Part shown: positions 14,716 to 24,136 of the stretch, one piece after another
How positions within the stretch are numbered: the stretch's first letter is position 1
Layout: each line of letters begins with the position of its first letter
Assembly: GCA_006969385.1 (NCBI GenBank)
Contig: CP030884.1
Span: 4,396,249 to 4,460,248 of the forward strand
Reading direction: 5' to 3'
DNA: 64,000 nucleotides
From: Planctomycetaceae bacterium
GTDB lineage: Bacteria > Planctomycetota > Phycisphaerae > UBA1845 > UTPLA1
Notes under the pieces: model-generated
Seen by the model: the letters and a program-made list of their open reading frames with translations, nothing else
Told to the model about the DNA's origin: nothing
Databases searched by the model: none
Made by a program: the position numbers and the translations under genes

Positions 14716-17484
14716 ATGAGCGCGTGTTCGGCCTGCAATAAATCGATCCCTGCCGACAGCCGACTATGCCCTTATTGCGGTCGCACTGTGGCATCTGTCG
14801 ATAACGCGGCGCGCCCCACAGACCTCGGCGAAACCGTTGATGCAGCCACCGACGCCACCGTCACCACGCCCGGGCCGAGCGCCGATGCCCCAACGCTAAA
14901 ACACAGTGAACCTGATTCATCCATCTCCGATGTGCACGGGCGCTTTCTGCCCGGTACGGCCTTGACTGAGCGCTATCGCATCGTGGGGCTGCTGGGCAAA
15001 GGCGGCATGGGCGAGGTCTATCGGGCCGACGATCTTGAGCTAAACCAATCGGTCGCGTTGAAATTTTTGCCCGCTCACTTCGCGCGCGATGCGGCGCGCT
15101 TGCAACGCTTTCGCAGCGAAGTACGGATGGCGCGGCAGGTGTCGCATCCGAATGTGTGCCGCGTGTATGACATCGCCACCTATGGCGACGATGTGTTTCT
15201 GTCGATGGAGTACATCGACGGCGAAGACTTGTCGTCGGTACTGCGTCGTATGGGACGGCCGTCGGAAGAAAAAGCGGTCGAGTGGGCGCGGCAGATTTGT
15301 TTGGGCTTGGCGGCGGCGCATGAGAATCGCGTGTTGCATCGCGATCTCAAACCCGCCAATGTGATGATCGACGGGCGCGGGCGGGCGCGGCTGACCGACT
15401 TCGGCTTGGCGGGTGTGGAAGAAGAATTTACCGGGCGCAAGGACCATGCGGGCACGCCCGCGTATATGGCCCCCGAGCAATTGATCGATGGCGCGACCAC
15501 GGTCAAAAGCGATATTTATTCGCTGGGCTTGGTGTTGTACGAATTGTTCACCGGCAAGCGGGTGTTTGAAGCCGAGTCGCTGGATGAGCTGTTGCGCTTG
15601 CGCCGTTCGGACACGCTCACCACCCCGACCAGTGTGAGCGGGCAGATCGACCCGGCGATCGAGCGCGCGATCTTGCGCTGTTTGGAACGCGACCCGAGTC
15701 GACGCCCGGAGTCGGCATACGAAGTATTGGCCGCCCTACCCGGTGGCGACCCCTTACAAGCTGCGCTGGCGGCGGGCGAAACGCCGTCGCCGCAGATGGT
15801 GGCCAATGCGGGAACCGCGGGCGCGCTGCGTCCCTGGATTGCAGTGGCATGTCTGGCGGCTTTTCTTTTGTTTGCAGTGGCGAGCGTTCCGTTATCGACG
15901 TTGATCTGGCATGAGGTGCCTCTGGAAAAAACGCCGGCTGTACTTGCTGAGAAAGCGCGCGAACTCATCGTCGCACTCGGATACCGATCAACCGCAGGTG
16001 ACGAAGCCTTTGGCTTTAGCCAGTCCGACAGTGACATCGACGTATCGGCGAGAAGTAAGACCTTGACGGATGCACGGTTGGCGCAACTCCGCGAACATCG
16101 CCCCCCGGCAATTCATTTTTGGTATCGACATAGCCCGCAGTCACTGATTCCCAATGCGGCCAAGGCACGCATCACGACCACCGACCCACCTATGACAACG
16201 CCGGGGATGGTTACCGTATTGCTGGATCCGCGCGGGCGCTTGGATCGACTGGTGGCTGTGCCACCGCAGCAAGGTGTCGGCGCCGAATTAACCGTCGCCG
16301 CGAAGACAGATTGGGTCGCGTTGTTTGACGCAGCGGGTTTGTCTTTTCCAGACTTTGAGCCGACCGCTCCCAAATGGACACCGCCTACATTTGCGGACGA
16401 ACGAAAGGCTTGGGTCGGCAGGTATTCAGATCACCCTGAAATAGAAATTCGTGTTGAAGCGGCAGCGTTGCGCGGGACAGCCACGTTCTTCCGTATCATC
16501 GGGCCGTGGAGCGACGGTGCCGGCGTCAACGTGCTTTCTGCTCCCGATCAGTTTGGCATGCAAATCATCATGCCGTTATTCGTTATTCTGGTGGTATCGA
16601 CGGCTATTTGGATGGCGCGGCGCAATATGCTTTTACAGCGTGTCGATCGTGCCGGGGCAAATCGATTTGCGCTCGTGCTATTTGTCGCTGGCAGCCTCGC
16701 GTTTATTTTGACCACCGATCACTCGACCAATATGCGTTATGAGGTCGAGAAAGTGATGGTGAATATCGCACTTGCGATGTTTGCCGCCGGCATCGCTTGG
16801 CTGTTTTATTTGGCGCTGGAGCCTCACTTACGGCGGCGCTGGCCTGAAACGCTGATCACATGGACGAGAGTGCTGGCGGGCAAGTTTCGCGATCCGCGCG
16901 TGGGACGCGATATTCTTATTGGCGGCATCGTCGGATTGTTACAACACTTGGTTTATGAGAGCAAAGCACTTATCAGTGTGCAGGTGTTCGATACGCCAAT
17001 TTCATTTAACCATTTCCGGGCCTATCACACGTTCTTGGGCGGTCGCTATCTAGTCGGAGAGTTTTTCATTCCATACATTGTTACGCTGCCCATCGTCATA
17101 CTTATGGCGTTGTTTATCTTTCGATTGATTTTGCGGCGGGATTGGGCCGCTGCGGCGTTCTTTATCGCACTAACTAGCTTGCCCGAGTTCTTAAATGCGT
17201 GGTCCGAGCACGGTGCAGCTGTCGGATTACTACAACTCGTGGCGTCCTCAATTGATCGAGTGCTCATGATCCTTCTGATGATTCGTTTCGGGCTATTCGC
17301 CGCAATCGCCGCCGTTTTCATGCACGAGGCATACCACCGTTTTCCACTCACGCTCGACCCGACCGATTGGTACTTTAATTTAGGCTTGGTGCCCTTGGGG
17401 ATCGTGATCGCATTGGGCGTTTACGGGTTTTTCACGGCACTAGGAGGGCAAAGGCTCCTCAAGGATGACGTGTTGGACGGTTAA
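14716..17484 (+). CDS. Zinc-ribbon Ser/Thr protein kinase with multi-span membrane C-terminus
   Basis: A 922-residue kinase. It opens with a zinc ribbon (Cys4, Cys7, Cys18, Cys21). The Hanks-type kinase domain spans about 87-345: GKGGMGEVYRA P-loop, VALKFL with Lys116, HRDLKPANV with catalytic Asp210, DFG at 228-230 and GTPAYMAPEQ. A first membrane helix follows at about 370-392, then an extracytoplasmic domain of ~230 residues, then about six to eight further hydrophobic segments (roughly 620-915), one region containing RRWPETLITW. The layout suggests a receptor whose membrane part senses or transmits a signal. No phosphatase or target is adjacent. Confidence 0.9.
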   Translation: MSACSACNKSIPADSRLCPYCGRTVASVDNAARPTDLGETVDAATDATVTTPGPSADAPTLKHSEPDSSISDVHGRFLPGTALTERYRIVGLLGKGGMGEVYRADDLELNQSVALKFLPAHFARDAARLQRFRSEVRMARQVSHPNVCRVYDIATYGDDVFLSMEYIDGEDLSSVLRRMGRPSEEKAVEWARQICLGLAAAHENRVLHRDLKPANVMIDGRGRARLTDFGLAGVEEEFTGRKDHAGTPAYMAPEQLIDGATTVKSDIYSLGLVLYELFTGKRVFEAESLDELLRLRRSDTLTTPTSVSGQIDPAIERAILRCLERDPSRRPESAYEVLAALPGGDPLQAALAAGETPSPQMVANAGTAGALRPWIAVACLAAFLLFAVASVPLSTLIWHEVPLEKTPAVLAEKARELIVALGYRSTAGDEAFGFSQSDSDIDVSARSKTLTDARLAQLREHRPPAIHFWYRHSPQSLIPNAAKARITTTDPPMTTPGMVTVLLDPRGRLDRLVAVPPQQGVGAELTVAAKTDWVALFDAAGLSFPDFEPTAPKWTPPTFADERKAWVGRYSDHPEIEIRVEAAALRGTATFFRIIGPWSDGAGVNVLSAPDQFGMQIIMPLFVILVVSTAIWMARRNMLLQRVDRAGANRFALVLFVAGSLAFILTTDHSTNMRYEVEKVMVNIALAMFAAGIAWLFYLALEPHLRRRWPETLITWTRVLAGKFRDPRVGRDILIGGIVGLLQHLVYESKALISVQVFDTPISFNHFRAYHTFLGGRYLVGEFFIPYIVTLPIVILMALFIFRLILRRDWAAAAFFIALTSLPEFLNAWSEHGAAVGLLQLVASSIDRVLMILLMIRFGLFAAIAAVFMHEAYHRFPLTLDPTDWYFNLGLVPLGIVIALGVYGFFTALGGQRLLKDDVLDG

Positions 17485-17904
17485 CACCAGTGTCAATTGA
17501 AATAAACGTTCCCGCCCCTCGACCGACTCACAGTCGAGAGCAATGGCTGCGCTGTGGCACTGGCCATTAGCCGATGGATGATGGCAAATTCACTCCGGAA
17601 CTCAGTCATTTGGGAAGTGGTATCATTCTTTTTTTTTGATTGCCAGCGCTTATTTGTAGCAGTCATGGAGAATGAATCTGCTCTGACCCGCTTGCTGCCG
17701 TATAGATTTTGGAAATGTGCCGTGTTCGTTTAGTAAATTACCTATGTTCCCAAACAAAACACCCTTATAGAAACGAAAGTCGTGTAATCCTTCTTATTGA
17801 CACCCTCAATCGCGCCTCAAACCTACGAAAAGGGGTAGCCCAGCACAAAGGCACCTTTCGTTTTTCAAGCTACAAGCAACCTTCGAAAATGCTGTCCAGA
17901 CGGA
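17485..17904. other. Gene-free stretch, AT-richer, with one hairpin repeat
   Basis: No credible coding region lies in these 420 bases between the kinase and the minus-strand propeller-like gene. It is more AT-rich than its surroundings, includes a run of nine T residues near 17630, and holds a repeat at 17551-17579. A clear terminator for either convergent gene was not found. Confidence 0.5.
17551..17579 (+). repeat. GCTGTGGCACTG hairpin repeat, copy 1
   Basis: GCTGTGGCACTG, five variable bases, then TAGCCGATGGAT. The copy at 62647-62675 has the same two arms with one base difference (GGTGGAT). CACTGGC can pair with GCCGATG with one mismatch, so each copy is a small stem-loop. Confidence 0.6.
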
Positions 17905-18921
17905 TCATTCCTCGAACAAGAACAATCTCTCCGGCGTTTGCAGTTCATCGGCCTCATTCACACGATCGGCCTGAATCATGCCGCTGGCGAGTTGACTGAC
18001 GTTGTCGATGGTATAGATCAGGTTGCGGCTGCGGTCGGCTGCGTACATGCGATCGTTGGCGTCGATGACGGCCGAGTCGATGCGTACGGCATCCTGAATC
18101 GTTAGTTCAAGGTCGGGTGCGGGGCTGCCGTCTACGGTGGACGCGTCGTTCCAGATGCGCACCGTATCGTCTTCGTTGGCGACGATCAACCGTCCCATCG
18201 AATCGATGGAGATGCCGGGTTCGTCCACCAAGGGGCTGGTGAAAAGCCGGTCGGCGGTGAAATCGTTGGTATCCAAGGTGGACGCGTTTTCGAAGATGAA
18301 CACGCTCTCACGGCTGACAACGTAGAGCGCGCCGCCGAAGAAGCGCATTTGTTCGGCATCGAAGGAGTTGTCGTTGGTGCCAATGGTGCGGTTCGGAATG
18401 ACGTCCCCGTCGAAGGCGAGATTTGACACGTTGTCGAAAACGAGAATCTCGTTGCCGTTGCTGTTTTCGCTGACGAAGAGCACGTCGTTGTCCGCGTCAT
18501 AAGCGACGTCCACCGGCGTGCTGATGCCCGAGTCGGTGCCCTCCACGATGCGATCAGCCTGCCGCGGACCCGCGGCCGTGAAGGCATTCTCGAAGATGGA
18601 GATGCCGGCACCGTTGGCGACAAACATAATGCCATCGGGCGTCACGATGGCGTCGAGGGGACTAACGATTTGACCGCCGATGCCGAGTTCGAGTTCGGTG
18701 GTGGGCGTTACGCCGGAACCGTTGAGAACGCCGGGGTTGGCAAAAGTGAGCAGGCTGGTATTGGGCGAGACCACGAAGAGCGTGCGCGGATTGGTGGACC
18801 CGTTGCCTCCACCACCGCCGCCCATGGGCATATCCATCGGGCAATCAGCGCCGGTGAACACCGTAATCGCAACGGCCGACGAAATGAACCACGACAAGCG
18901 CAGATATGATTTCTTGGACAA
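17905..18921 (-). CDS. Secreted beta-propeller-like protein (NHL-like)
   Basis: About 338 residues from TTG 18921, preferred because GAGGAG lies six bases upstream; an ATG at 18957 adds twelve residues but leaves a long hydrophilic start. A hydrophobic segment (WFISSAVAITVFTG) then ADCP suggests export and perhaps lipidation at that Cys. A Gly-rich linker follows. The remainder holds recurring segments such as IFENAFT, LVFDNVSN, IFENAST and TIDNVSQ spaced by 45-60 residues, which look like blades of a propeller resembling NHL/SMP30-type proteins. No catalytic residues are evident. A structural or binding role at the cell surface is likely. Confidence 0.75.
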   Translation of the reverse strand: MSKKSYLRLSWFISSAVAITVFTGADCPMDMPMGGGGGGNGSTNPRTLFVVSPNTSLLTFANPGVLNGSGVTPTTELELGIGGQIVSPLDAIVTPDGIMFVANGAGISIFENAFTAAGPRQADRIVEGTDSGISTPVDVAYDADNDVLFVSENSNGNEILVFDNVSNLAFDGDVIPNRTIGTNDNSFDAEQMRFFGGALYVVSRESVFIFENASTLDTNDFTADRLFTSPLVDEPGISIDSMGRLIVANEDDTVRIWNDASTVDGSPAPDLELTIQDAVRIDSAVIDANDRMYAADRSRNLIYTIDNVSQLASGMIQADRVNEADELQTPERLFLFEE

Positions 18922-19278
18922 CAGCTTCTCCTCGTTAGCGGCGACGAAACCATGCACGCGTTGATGGTGCGCTCGATGCCGCCCTTATCGGTTTTTTGGA
19001 AATCCGGGCAGCATGTCGGTGATGGCGAAAAACTACCAGCGACCTACGCGGATGGCAACTTTATCCCATCGAGACGTCTCGAATGGGACCCATTCATAAA
19101 ATAGACGGATCATTTCGGATGGCGGCTACTGAGAAAATGGATGGGGCTCGCCATGTAAGTCGCTTGGACGACGAATGCCGCTTTAATCGAGAGGTGGTAC
19201 GCACAGCGTACCCTACAGGCTAATTTGGCGTGTTATATCCAAGGGAAAGCTCGGAGCGGATTGGAGATTAAATCCTTG
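18922..19278. other. Gene-free stretch with two hairpins
   Basis: These 357 bases between two minus-strand genes hold no credible gene. A near-perfect hairpin spans 19064-19088 (TCCCAT and CGAGAC pairing with GTCTCG and ATGGGA, one bulged A). A second, perfect hairpin lies at 19196-19212. Neither has a clean T-run, so neither is called a terminator. Confidence 0.45.
19196..19220. repeat. Palindromic GGTACGC hairpin element
   Basis: GGTACGC, loop ACA, GCGTACC, then CTACAGG. The seven-base stem is perfect. From memory, TAGGGTACGC-type hairpins are frequent intergenic elements in planctomycete genomes; only one copy was noticed in this window. Confidence 0.45.
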
Positions 19279-20001
19279 CTACCGCTCAAAACTTCCATTC
19301 TGAAGAAAATAATTCACCTGATGTGCAACGTCTTCGCGCAGTACAATAAACGTATGAAGCCCCGGCACCACGATATGATCTTTCTCGCCGTCGATGTGGG
19401 TATCGTCTAAATCAACGCGACCGTCATTGGCGGCGGCGATGATTCCGATGTCGATGTCTGCGGGGACGGCCAACTGGTTAACGACGCTGTTCTCGTCGTT
19501 AGATAATTCTTGCAAAGGTTTGACCACATCGCCGAGTAACGGCGTCCAAAAGGCCGCATCGGCGGAACCTCTGTTGGGTGGCGCCAGCATCACGATGCGA
19601 CCGGGCTTGTTCGGCGGATCTTTCACAAGCGCCGCGCGGATGATGATGTTGCCGAGGCTATGGCCGACGAAATGGATCCTCTCCACGCCCTCGTCGGCCT
19701 CGATCTGATCGAGAAACGCCTGGAAGGACGCGGCGTGGCCATCGATCGTGTCGCCGAAACTGCCATAGCCCCAATTCTCGATTCGATAGCCCTGATCTTC
19801 TAATCTCCCTGCCAGAATCGACATCGACGCCGAGGTGCGCGCCAGCCCGTGCACGAGAACCACGACTTCCGAACCCACGCCGCCTGTCGGGTGCGCGACC
19901 GCCGATCGATACTGCCACGCAATCGCCACTACCCCGACGCAGACAGCCATGGCCGTCGCGAAAAGAAAGCGTCTGCGCGTTATCAGCTTCCGCGGTCGCA
20001 T
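19279..20001 (-). CDS. Secreted alpha/beta-hydrolase (lipase/esterase-like)
   Basis: A 240-residue protein with an N-terminal signal or anchor (FLFATAMAVCVGVVAIAW). VVVLVHGLARTSASM provides the oxyanion loop and HFVGHSLGN the nucleophile elbow with the catalytic Ser. Later Asp (DGRVDLDD) and His (GLHTF) can complete the triad. The sequence is closest in style to PGAP1/triacylglycerol-lipase-like enzymes that act on lipids or esters. It lies between other exported proteins; no lipid-pathway neighbour narrows the substrate. Confidence 0.84.
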   Translation of the reverse strand: MRPRKLITRRRFLFATAMAVCVGVVAIAWQYRSAVAHPTGGVGSEVVVLVHGLARTSASMSILAGRLEDQGYRIENWGYGSFGDTIDGHAASFQAFLDQIEADEGVERIHFVGHSLGNIIIRAALVKDPPNKPGRIVMLAPPNRGSADAAFWTPLLGDVVKPLQELSNDENSVVNQLAVPADIDIGIIAAANDGRVDLDDTHIDGEKDHIVVPGLHTFIVLREDVAHQVNYFLQNGSFER

Positions 20002-20104
20002 CGTCTAACTCACCTTCACATCGAGATTGCCGCCGTCGGTCATGCTCTTATTTATCGAATCGGCACCTCCACCCTTTCAATGTTACTCGATTCTGACCGC
20101 GCCA

Positions 20105-20491
20105 TCATTGTCCCAGCAACAACGTAGCAAAATCGGCGATCTCAAGATCGGCGGCGCAGAGCTGCTGCGGACTGCCGAGACCATCCACTACGGCCGTGAT
20201 GTAATCGTCGATGTCGTTCCCGTCGATCAGACCGTTGAGATCGACATCGCCCTTGAGACAAGTCGTCTCATTCAATGTGTACAGGCCCCCGACAAACATG
20301 CGAATGCTCGCATCGGAACACACGCCGATTGCCGTTTGTCCGACGACCTGAATCGAATCGTTGTTGTCGTCGATCGCGCCGCCGGCTGAGATGATGTTGC
20401 CCGCGTAGCCGATCGACACGAGCAGGCACGTGACGCCCATCAGGCACACCGCGATTATCCGAGTGAGTTGTTTACCGTGTTTTTTCATCAT
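20105..20491 (-). CDS. Secreted dockerin-type-I-like protein
   Basis: A 128-residue protein. I start at ATG 20491, which follows AAGGGG; the next codon is also ATG. A signal peptide (IIAVCLMGVTCLLVSIGYA) precedes ~50 residues of unknown type and a dockerin-like segment, GDVDLNGLIDGNDIDDYI, with calcium-binding Asp/Asn spacing. Only one clear loop is seen; a second half (CAADLEIADFATLLLG) lacks the usual Asp pattern. Many Phycisphaerae exported proteins end this way. It follows the metalloprotease gene by 54 bases on the same strand, so the two may act together outside the cell. Confidence 0.78.
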   Translation of the reverse strand: MMKKHGKQLTRIIAVCLMGVTCLLVSIGYAGNIISAGGAIDDNNDSIQVVGQTAIGVCSDASIRMFVGGLYTLNETTCLKGDVDLNGLIDGNDIDDYITAVVDGLGSPQQLCAADLEIADFATLLLGQ

Positions 20492-20545
20492 CGAACCCCT
20501 TGTGAGAGGGTGAAATTTGTCTTGCTTACCGTTTATCAACATCGC

Positions 20546-21868
20546 CTACGGCTCGATCAACGCCGTACCCGTTTCGCACAGGTAAATGGCCGGCTTGTCG
20601 AACACAAAATCGGAGGGCGGGTTATATGTGCCGTCCTCAAAGTAATAGACACTGTTCGCTGGTGATACCGCTTGTGCGAATGGCAGCGAATCGAACGGTA
20701 GGCTGCACGTCCCGGTTCCGATGAAAAACGAACTCGGCGTTAGGTACACGTTCTGGCCGGTGATGCACGATTCGACCATCAATGGCGGGCCGCCACCTCT
20801 GGGCATGCCGATCTCTTGCTGTATGAGTGCCCATTGCCGCGCGGTAATGCAGGGCTGGCTGTCGAGTTCGATTCGTCGGCGTTCGAGTTCCTGCAGGGCC
20901 TCAGGCGAACCGTCGTCCATTAGGCCGACGCCCGGTTGCAGATTGGCCCATTCGTTGTAGTCATCCAGGATGGTCAGATTGCCCGTTTCGTCGCACCAGC
21001 CGCCACCGTCGCCATTGATGTCTTTGACCACGCTAGCGCCGAAAACACCCGAACAGTTCCAATCGACCGGCGTCATGGTTGTGCCAAGCGTTTCATCGAG
21101 ATCGTTTTCGTCGAGGTCGCACATGCGTCCGTGCGAAAAATCGATGTCTTTAAACAACGCTTCGTCGGGAATCAGACCCAACATCAGGGCTTGCGTCCGA
21201 ACGCCGACCAGTTGATAGCGATACGACATAACGCTTGGCAAATTCGGTACGAACGGACCGACATAATCTGGGTCACCGTTATCGCTATTGCTGGAGCAAT
21301 TCATCGTGCCGCAATGGCTCAAGCCCAAGTTGTGGCCAAACTCGTGCGCCAGCGTGGACGCTTGCACGAACTCGGTGCCGGTGCCGCCGTCAAAGTTGCC
21401 GAGCGTAACGATCAGATTCTGGCCACCGTCGGATCGACCGGAACTGCCGGTGGTCACACAAACAGGTGGATCGTCGGAATTTAGGGATTGATACTGATGA
21501 GCGAAGATGCAGTAGAACCAGGGTGGATCTTCACCGGCGCGATCGAAGTTGGCATCTTTAATTGACGCGAACGAGCACGAATGACCGTCGTAGGTCCAAA
21601 AGCTGCCGCAATCATCGGGATCAGCGCGCAACGGCGAGCAATGTGTGATTTCATCATCGAGATCGATAATCAAGGTATGCCCCTGACAGGCGAACATTTC
21701 GATGACGGTATCCAGCACAAGCTGGCTCGGTTGATGGTCGTGGGCACCGTCGGAGCCCATGTAGTCGATCTCAATGCGAAACGTATCGCCACGACTTTCG
21801 GTTGACATGAATGCCAAGCTTGCGGCGGCTATGGCGGTCGCGAATATGACTTTCGATTTTTTGTTCAT
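20546..21868 (-). CDS. Secreted zinc metalloprotease (metzincin-like)
   Basis: A 440-residue exported protein with a signal peptide (VIFATAIAAASLAFMSTESRG). The motif LAHEFGHNLGLSHCG is the H-E-x-x-H-x-x-G-x-x-H zinc site of metzincins (reprolysin/M12 or pappalysin-like). A Met-turn candidate is PSVMSYRYQ, about 30 residues later. Many Cys residues suggest disulfides. Substrate is unknown. The C-terminal ~150 residues are not recognised. It directly precedes the dockerin-like gene. Confidence 0.87.
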   Translation of the reverse strand: MNKKSKVIFATAIAAASLAFMSTESRGDTFRIEIDYMGSDGAHDHQPSQLVLDTVIEMFACQGHTLIIDLDDEITHCSPLRADPDDCGSFWTYDGHSCSFASIKDANFDRAGEDPPWFYCIFAHQYQSLNSDDPPVCVTTGSSGRSDGGQNLIVTLGNFDGGTGTEFVQASTLAHEFGHNLGLSHCGTMNCSSNSDNGDPDYVGPFVPNLPSVMSYRYQLVGVRTQALMLGLIPDEALFKDIDFSHGRMCDLDENDLDETLGTTMTPVDWNCSGVFGASVVKDINGDGGGWCDETGNLTILDDYNEWANLQPGVGLMDDGSPEALQELERRRIELDSQPCITARQWALIQQEIGMPRGGGPPLMVESCITGQNVYLTPSSFFIGTGTCSLPFDSLPFAQAVSPANSVYYFEDGTYNPPSDFVFDKPAIYLCETGTALIEP

Positions 21869-21895
21869 CGGTCGTCTCCAATACTTAGCTGGTTG

Positions 21896-24136
21896 TTACT
21901 GAAGACTCACGAGAACCAGAACCAGACCGTCCTTAGGTGCCGTCATGGCTTTGCCGATGATCGCACCTTGGGCGGCGGCGTAGTCAGTCACCTTCATGCA
22001 ACAGCCGGCCCGATTGGCCGTCGTCAAGAGGTCGCCGGGTACAATGCTGCCCGCCGACTCGTCGACTTTGCAATACACGCGACCGGTGAGTGCCACGGGA
22101 TAGCGACCGTCGGCGACGCTGCCGCGTTGCCCCATCATCATGCCCGTCTTCACACCACCGGCACCGCTCACGATGCCCGCCACCGTGCGATCATGCGCTT
22201 TCGACGACAACACGAGTCCGCCCGGATTCGCTGGATCAATACAGACCACCATACCGGGTTCGATGCGCCGCTGTTCGCCAGAACGAATCTCGAATTGTTC
22301 TGATAGGTCACTCCCGCCGGTGATCTGCAATTCTTCGGTGATAACGCGACCGTCACCATTGACGTCGGTATCGAGCGTGATGCGGGGCGTGCCCGTCGCA
22401 TCGCGCAATTCGAGCAGCGCGCCACCGTTTCCGAGTTGATTGGCTTCCAGCACGACCGTCGTTTGACCATCCTCACGGTTGAGCGTTAACTGTCCACCCG
22501 AGTTAAGACCACGGGCATCGAGCGTCGCGCCGGCATTGTTTCCGTTATTGAGTTGCAGGTAAGCCCCCGCACCACCGCCGTCGGCATCGAGGATGACGCT
22601 CTGGAAATTGCCACGGCGCACTTCGATGCGCCCGGCTCCATCATCGTCATTGTCGGCGTCGAGAATAATGCGCGAGTGATTACCGTCATGTACGATCACG
22701 CGAGGGCTATCGCTATCGTCGGCGAGCATCGATACGGCTGTGGTTCCGGAAGCATCGCGCAGGTACATATCCGGATCACCATTTGCCCCGGATCCGTTGA
22801 AACGAAAAACTTCCGAGTCATTACCGCGCCAAATGCGAATTTCCGGATGGCCGTTGGCCACGCCGGCATCGAAGCGCATCGATTCACGATCGCCATTGCC
22901 GATTGAGAACCGCGCGCCATTGGAACCATCATCAGCATCAGCGAGCAGCGTCCCGATGCCACTGGCATCGAAAAGGATAAGTTCACCGGCATCGTCGGCA
23001 TCGCCGTCCAGCTGGGCGGTCTCGACCCCTGAATTGTTATAGAGATTTATACCGCCGCCGCCGCCGTTGCCGTTGGCCGTCACGCGTACGGTGGTATTGA
23101 ATCGGTCGCCCATGGTGAATAAGGCAGATCCGTTACCGTTCTCATCCGCGGTGAGGAAAAACGTACTCGTGCCGCCCGTGTTATAGCCACGGATCGCGCC
23201 GCCTGCCCCGCCAGCACCAGCGGTGGATTGATCGCCATCGAGACTGAGGCCCAAGTCGCCACTGGTTTGATAGATTTCCATGAACCCGCCGCCGCTGAAC
23301 GAGCTACCTAGCAACGTGGTGCGCCCGCCTCCGAAGGTTTCTAAACGACCACCGGCGGGATCGACAAAGAACCGGCCAAAGGTCGCTTCGCTGAGCGCGT
23401 TGTAAAGTACGAACTCGTCGCGCGTTCGAACGAGCCCGGAATTTGCACTCGCGAAGATGGAGGGAAAGTTATTGGTGGTATCGTTTAGCTGGAATGTGCC
23501 ACCCGCAAGATCACCGACGAGCCTACCCGCCATGAAGCCGTTGGGACTGAAGACCTGGACCACACCGGATGAATCGGCACGGACACGCGTCGTGCCTGTC
23601 GTTAAGTCATTCGCCTCAATTGTGCCGGTCGCGCCGTCTAGCTTGATCGAGACGGTGCCACTGGCGTTGTTTACCAGGAGCGATCCCTCACTACTGGAAT
23701 CCCCGAGGAGCACGTCGTCGGTAAGTTCTTCGTTTTCGACGCGGTCAACGCGAAACGCATGCGGCACGGAAACGAGCGGGATGCGGGGCGTCATTTCAGC
23801 GCCACCATTCACGCTTACGCCCAATTCGCGCGGGCCACCGTCCCAGGTGGTACGCGAAACCGGGATCATGACATTGACGACGCCATTGGTGACAATCGTC
23901 GCTATGGGAATCGGACCTTCGACGAGACCAACGCCGGTCTCGTAGATTTGAAACGTGAGGTTCGCGGGGCCATCCGGAACCGGGTCGCCCCCCGGTTCGG
24001 TCAGTAGGGCCTGAAAACTGATACGCGATGTATCGGGTGCAAAGATCGGTTCGGCAACGAGCGACCGAGCCGAAATTGCCAATATGAGACACGTGGCCAA
24101 ACTCAACCGTCGCGTCGATGTTTTTTGATGAATCAT
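21896..24136 (-). CDS. Large secreted Asp/Gly-rich solenoid repeat protein
   Basis: A 746-residue protein starting at ATG 24136, which follows AAGGAG; a longer frame upstream is not protein-like. After a signal peptide (LATCLILAISARSLVAE) comes a ~150-residue domain resembling those opening many repeat proteins (ISFQALLTEPGG, VPHAFRVD). The middle holds at least ten units of ~23-24 residues with the pattern LDADxxxxGGxLxLxDxxG, suggesting a calcium-binding beta-solenoid. The last ~130 residues (GRVYCKVDESAG, PGDLLTTA, IIGKAM) match the C-terminal cap seen on many bacterial and phage-tail repeat proteins. Likely a surface or adhesion protein. Confidence 0.82.
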   Translation of the reverse strand: MIHQKTSTRRLSLATCLILAISARSLVAEPIFAPDTSRISFQALLTEPGGDPVPDGPANLTFQIYETGVGLVEGPIPIATIVTNGVVNVMIPVSRTTWDGGPRELGVSVNGGAEMTPRIPLVSVPHAFRVDRVENEELTDDVLLGDSSSEGSLLVNNASGTVSIKLDGATGTIEANDLTTGTTRVRADSSGVVQVFSPNGFMAGRLVGDLAGGTFQLNDTTNNFPSIFASANSGLVRTRDEFVLYNALSEATFGRFFVDPAGGRLETFGGGRTTLLGSSFSGGGFMEIYQTSGDLGLSLDGDQSTAGAGGAGGAIRGYNTGGTSTFFLTADENGNGSALFTMGDRFNTTVRVTANGNGGGGGINLYNNSGVETAQLDGDADDAGELILFDASGIGTLLADADDGSNGARFSIGNGDRESMRFDAGVANGHPEIRIWRGNDSEVFRFNGSGANGDPDMYLRDASGTTAVSMLADDSDSPRVIVHDGNHSRIILDADNDDDGAGRIEVRRGNFQSVILDADGGGAGAYLQLNNGNNAGATLDARGLNSGGQLTLNREDGQTTVVLEANQLGNGGALLELRDATGTPRITLDTDVNGDGRVITEELQITGGSDLSEQFEIRSGEQRRIEPGMVVCIDPANPGGLVLSSKAHDRTVAGIVSGAGGVKTGMMMGQRGSVADGRYPVALTGRVYCKVDESAGSIVPGDLLTTANRAGCCMKVTDYAAAQGAIIGKAMTAPKDGLVLVLVSLQ
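22340..23027 (-). repeat. Coding repeats of ~23-24 residues
   Basis: About ten imperfect units within the solenoid protein, each ~70 bases. Examples of unit cores are IILDADNDDDGAG, VILDADGGGAGA, ATLDARGLNSGG, VVLEANQLGNGG and ITLDTDVNGDG. The DNA is diverged between units, so this is an old protein repeat and not a recent tandem expansion. Confidence 0.7.
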
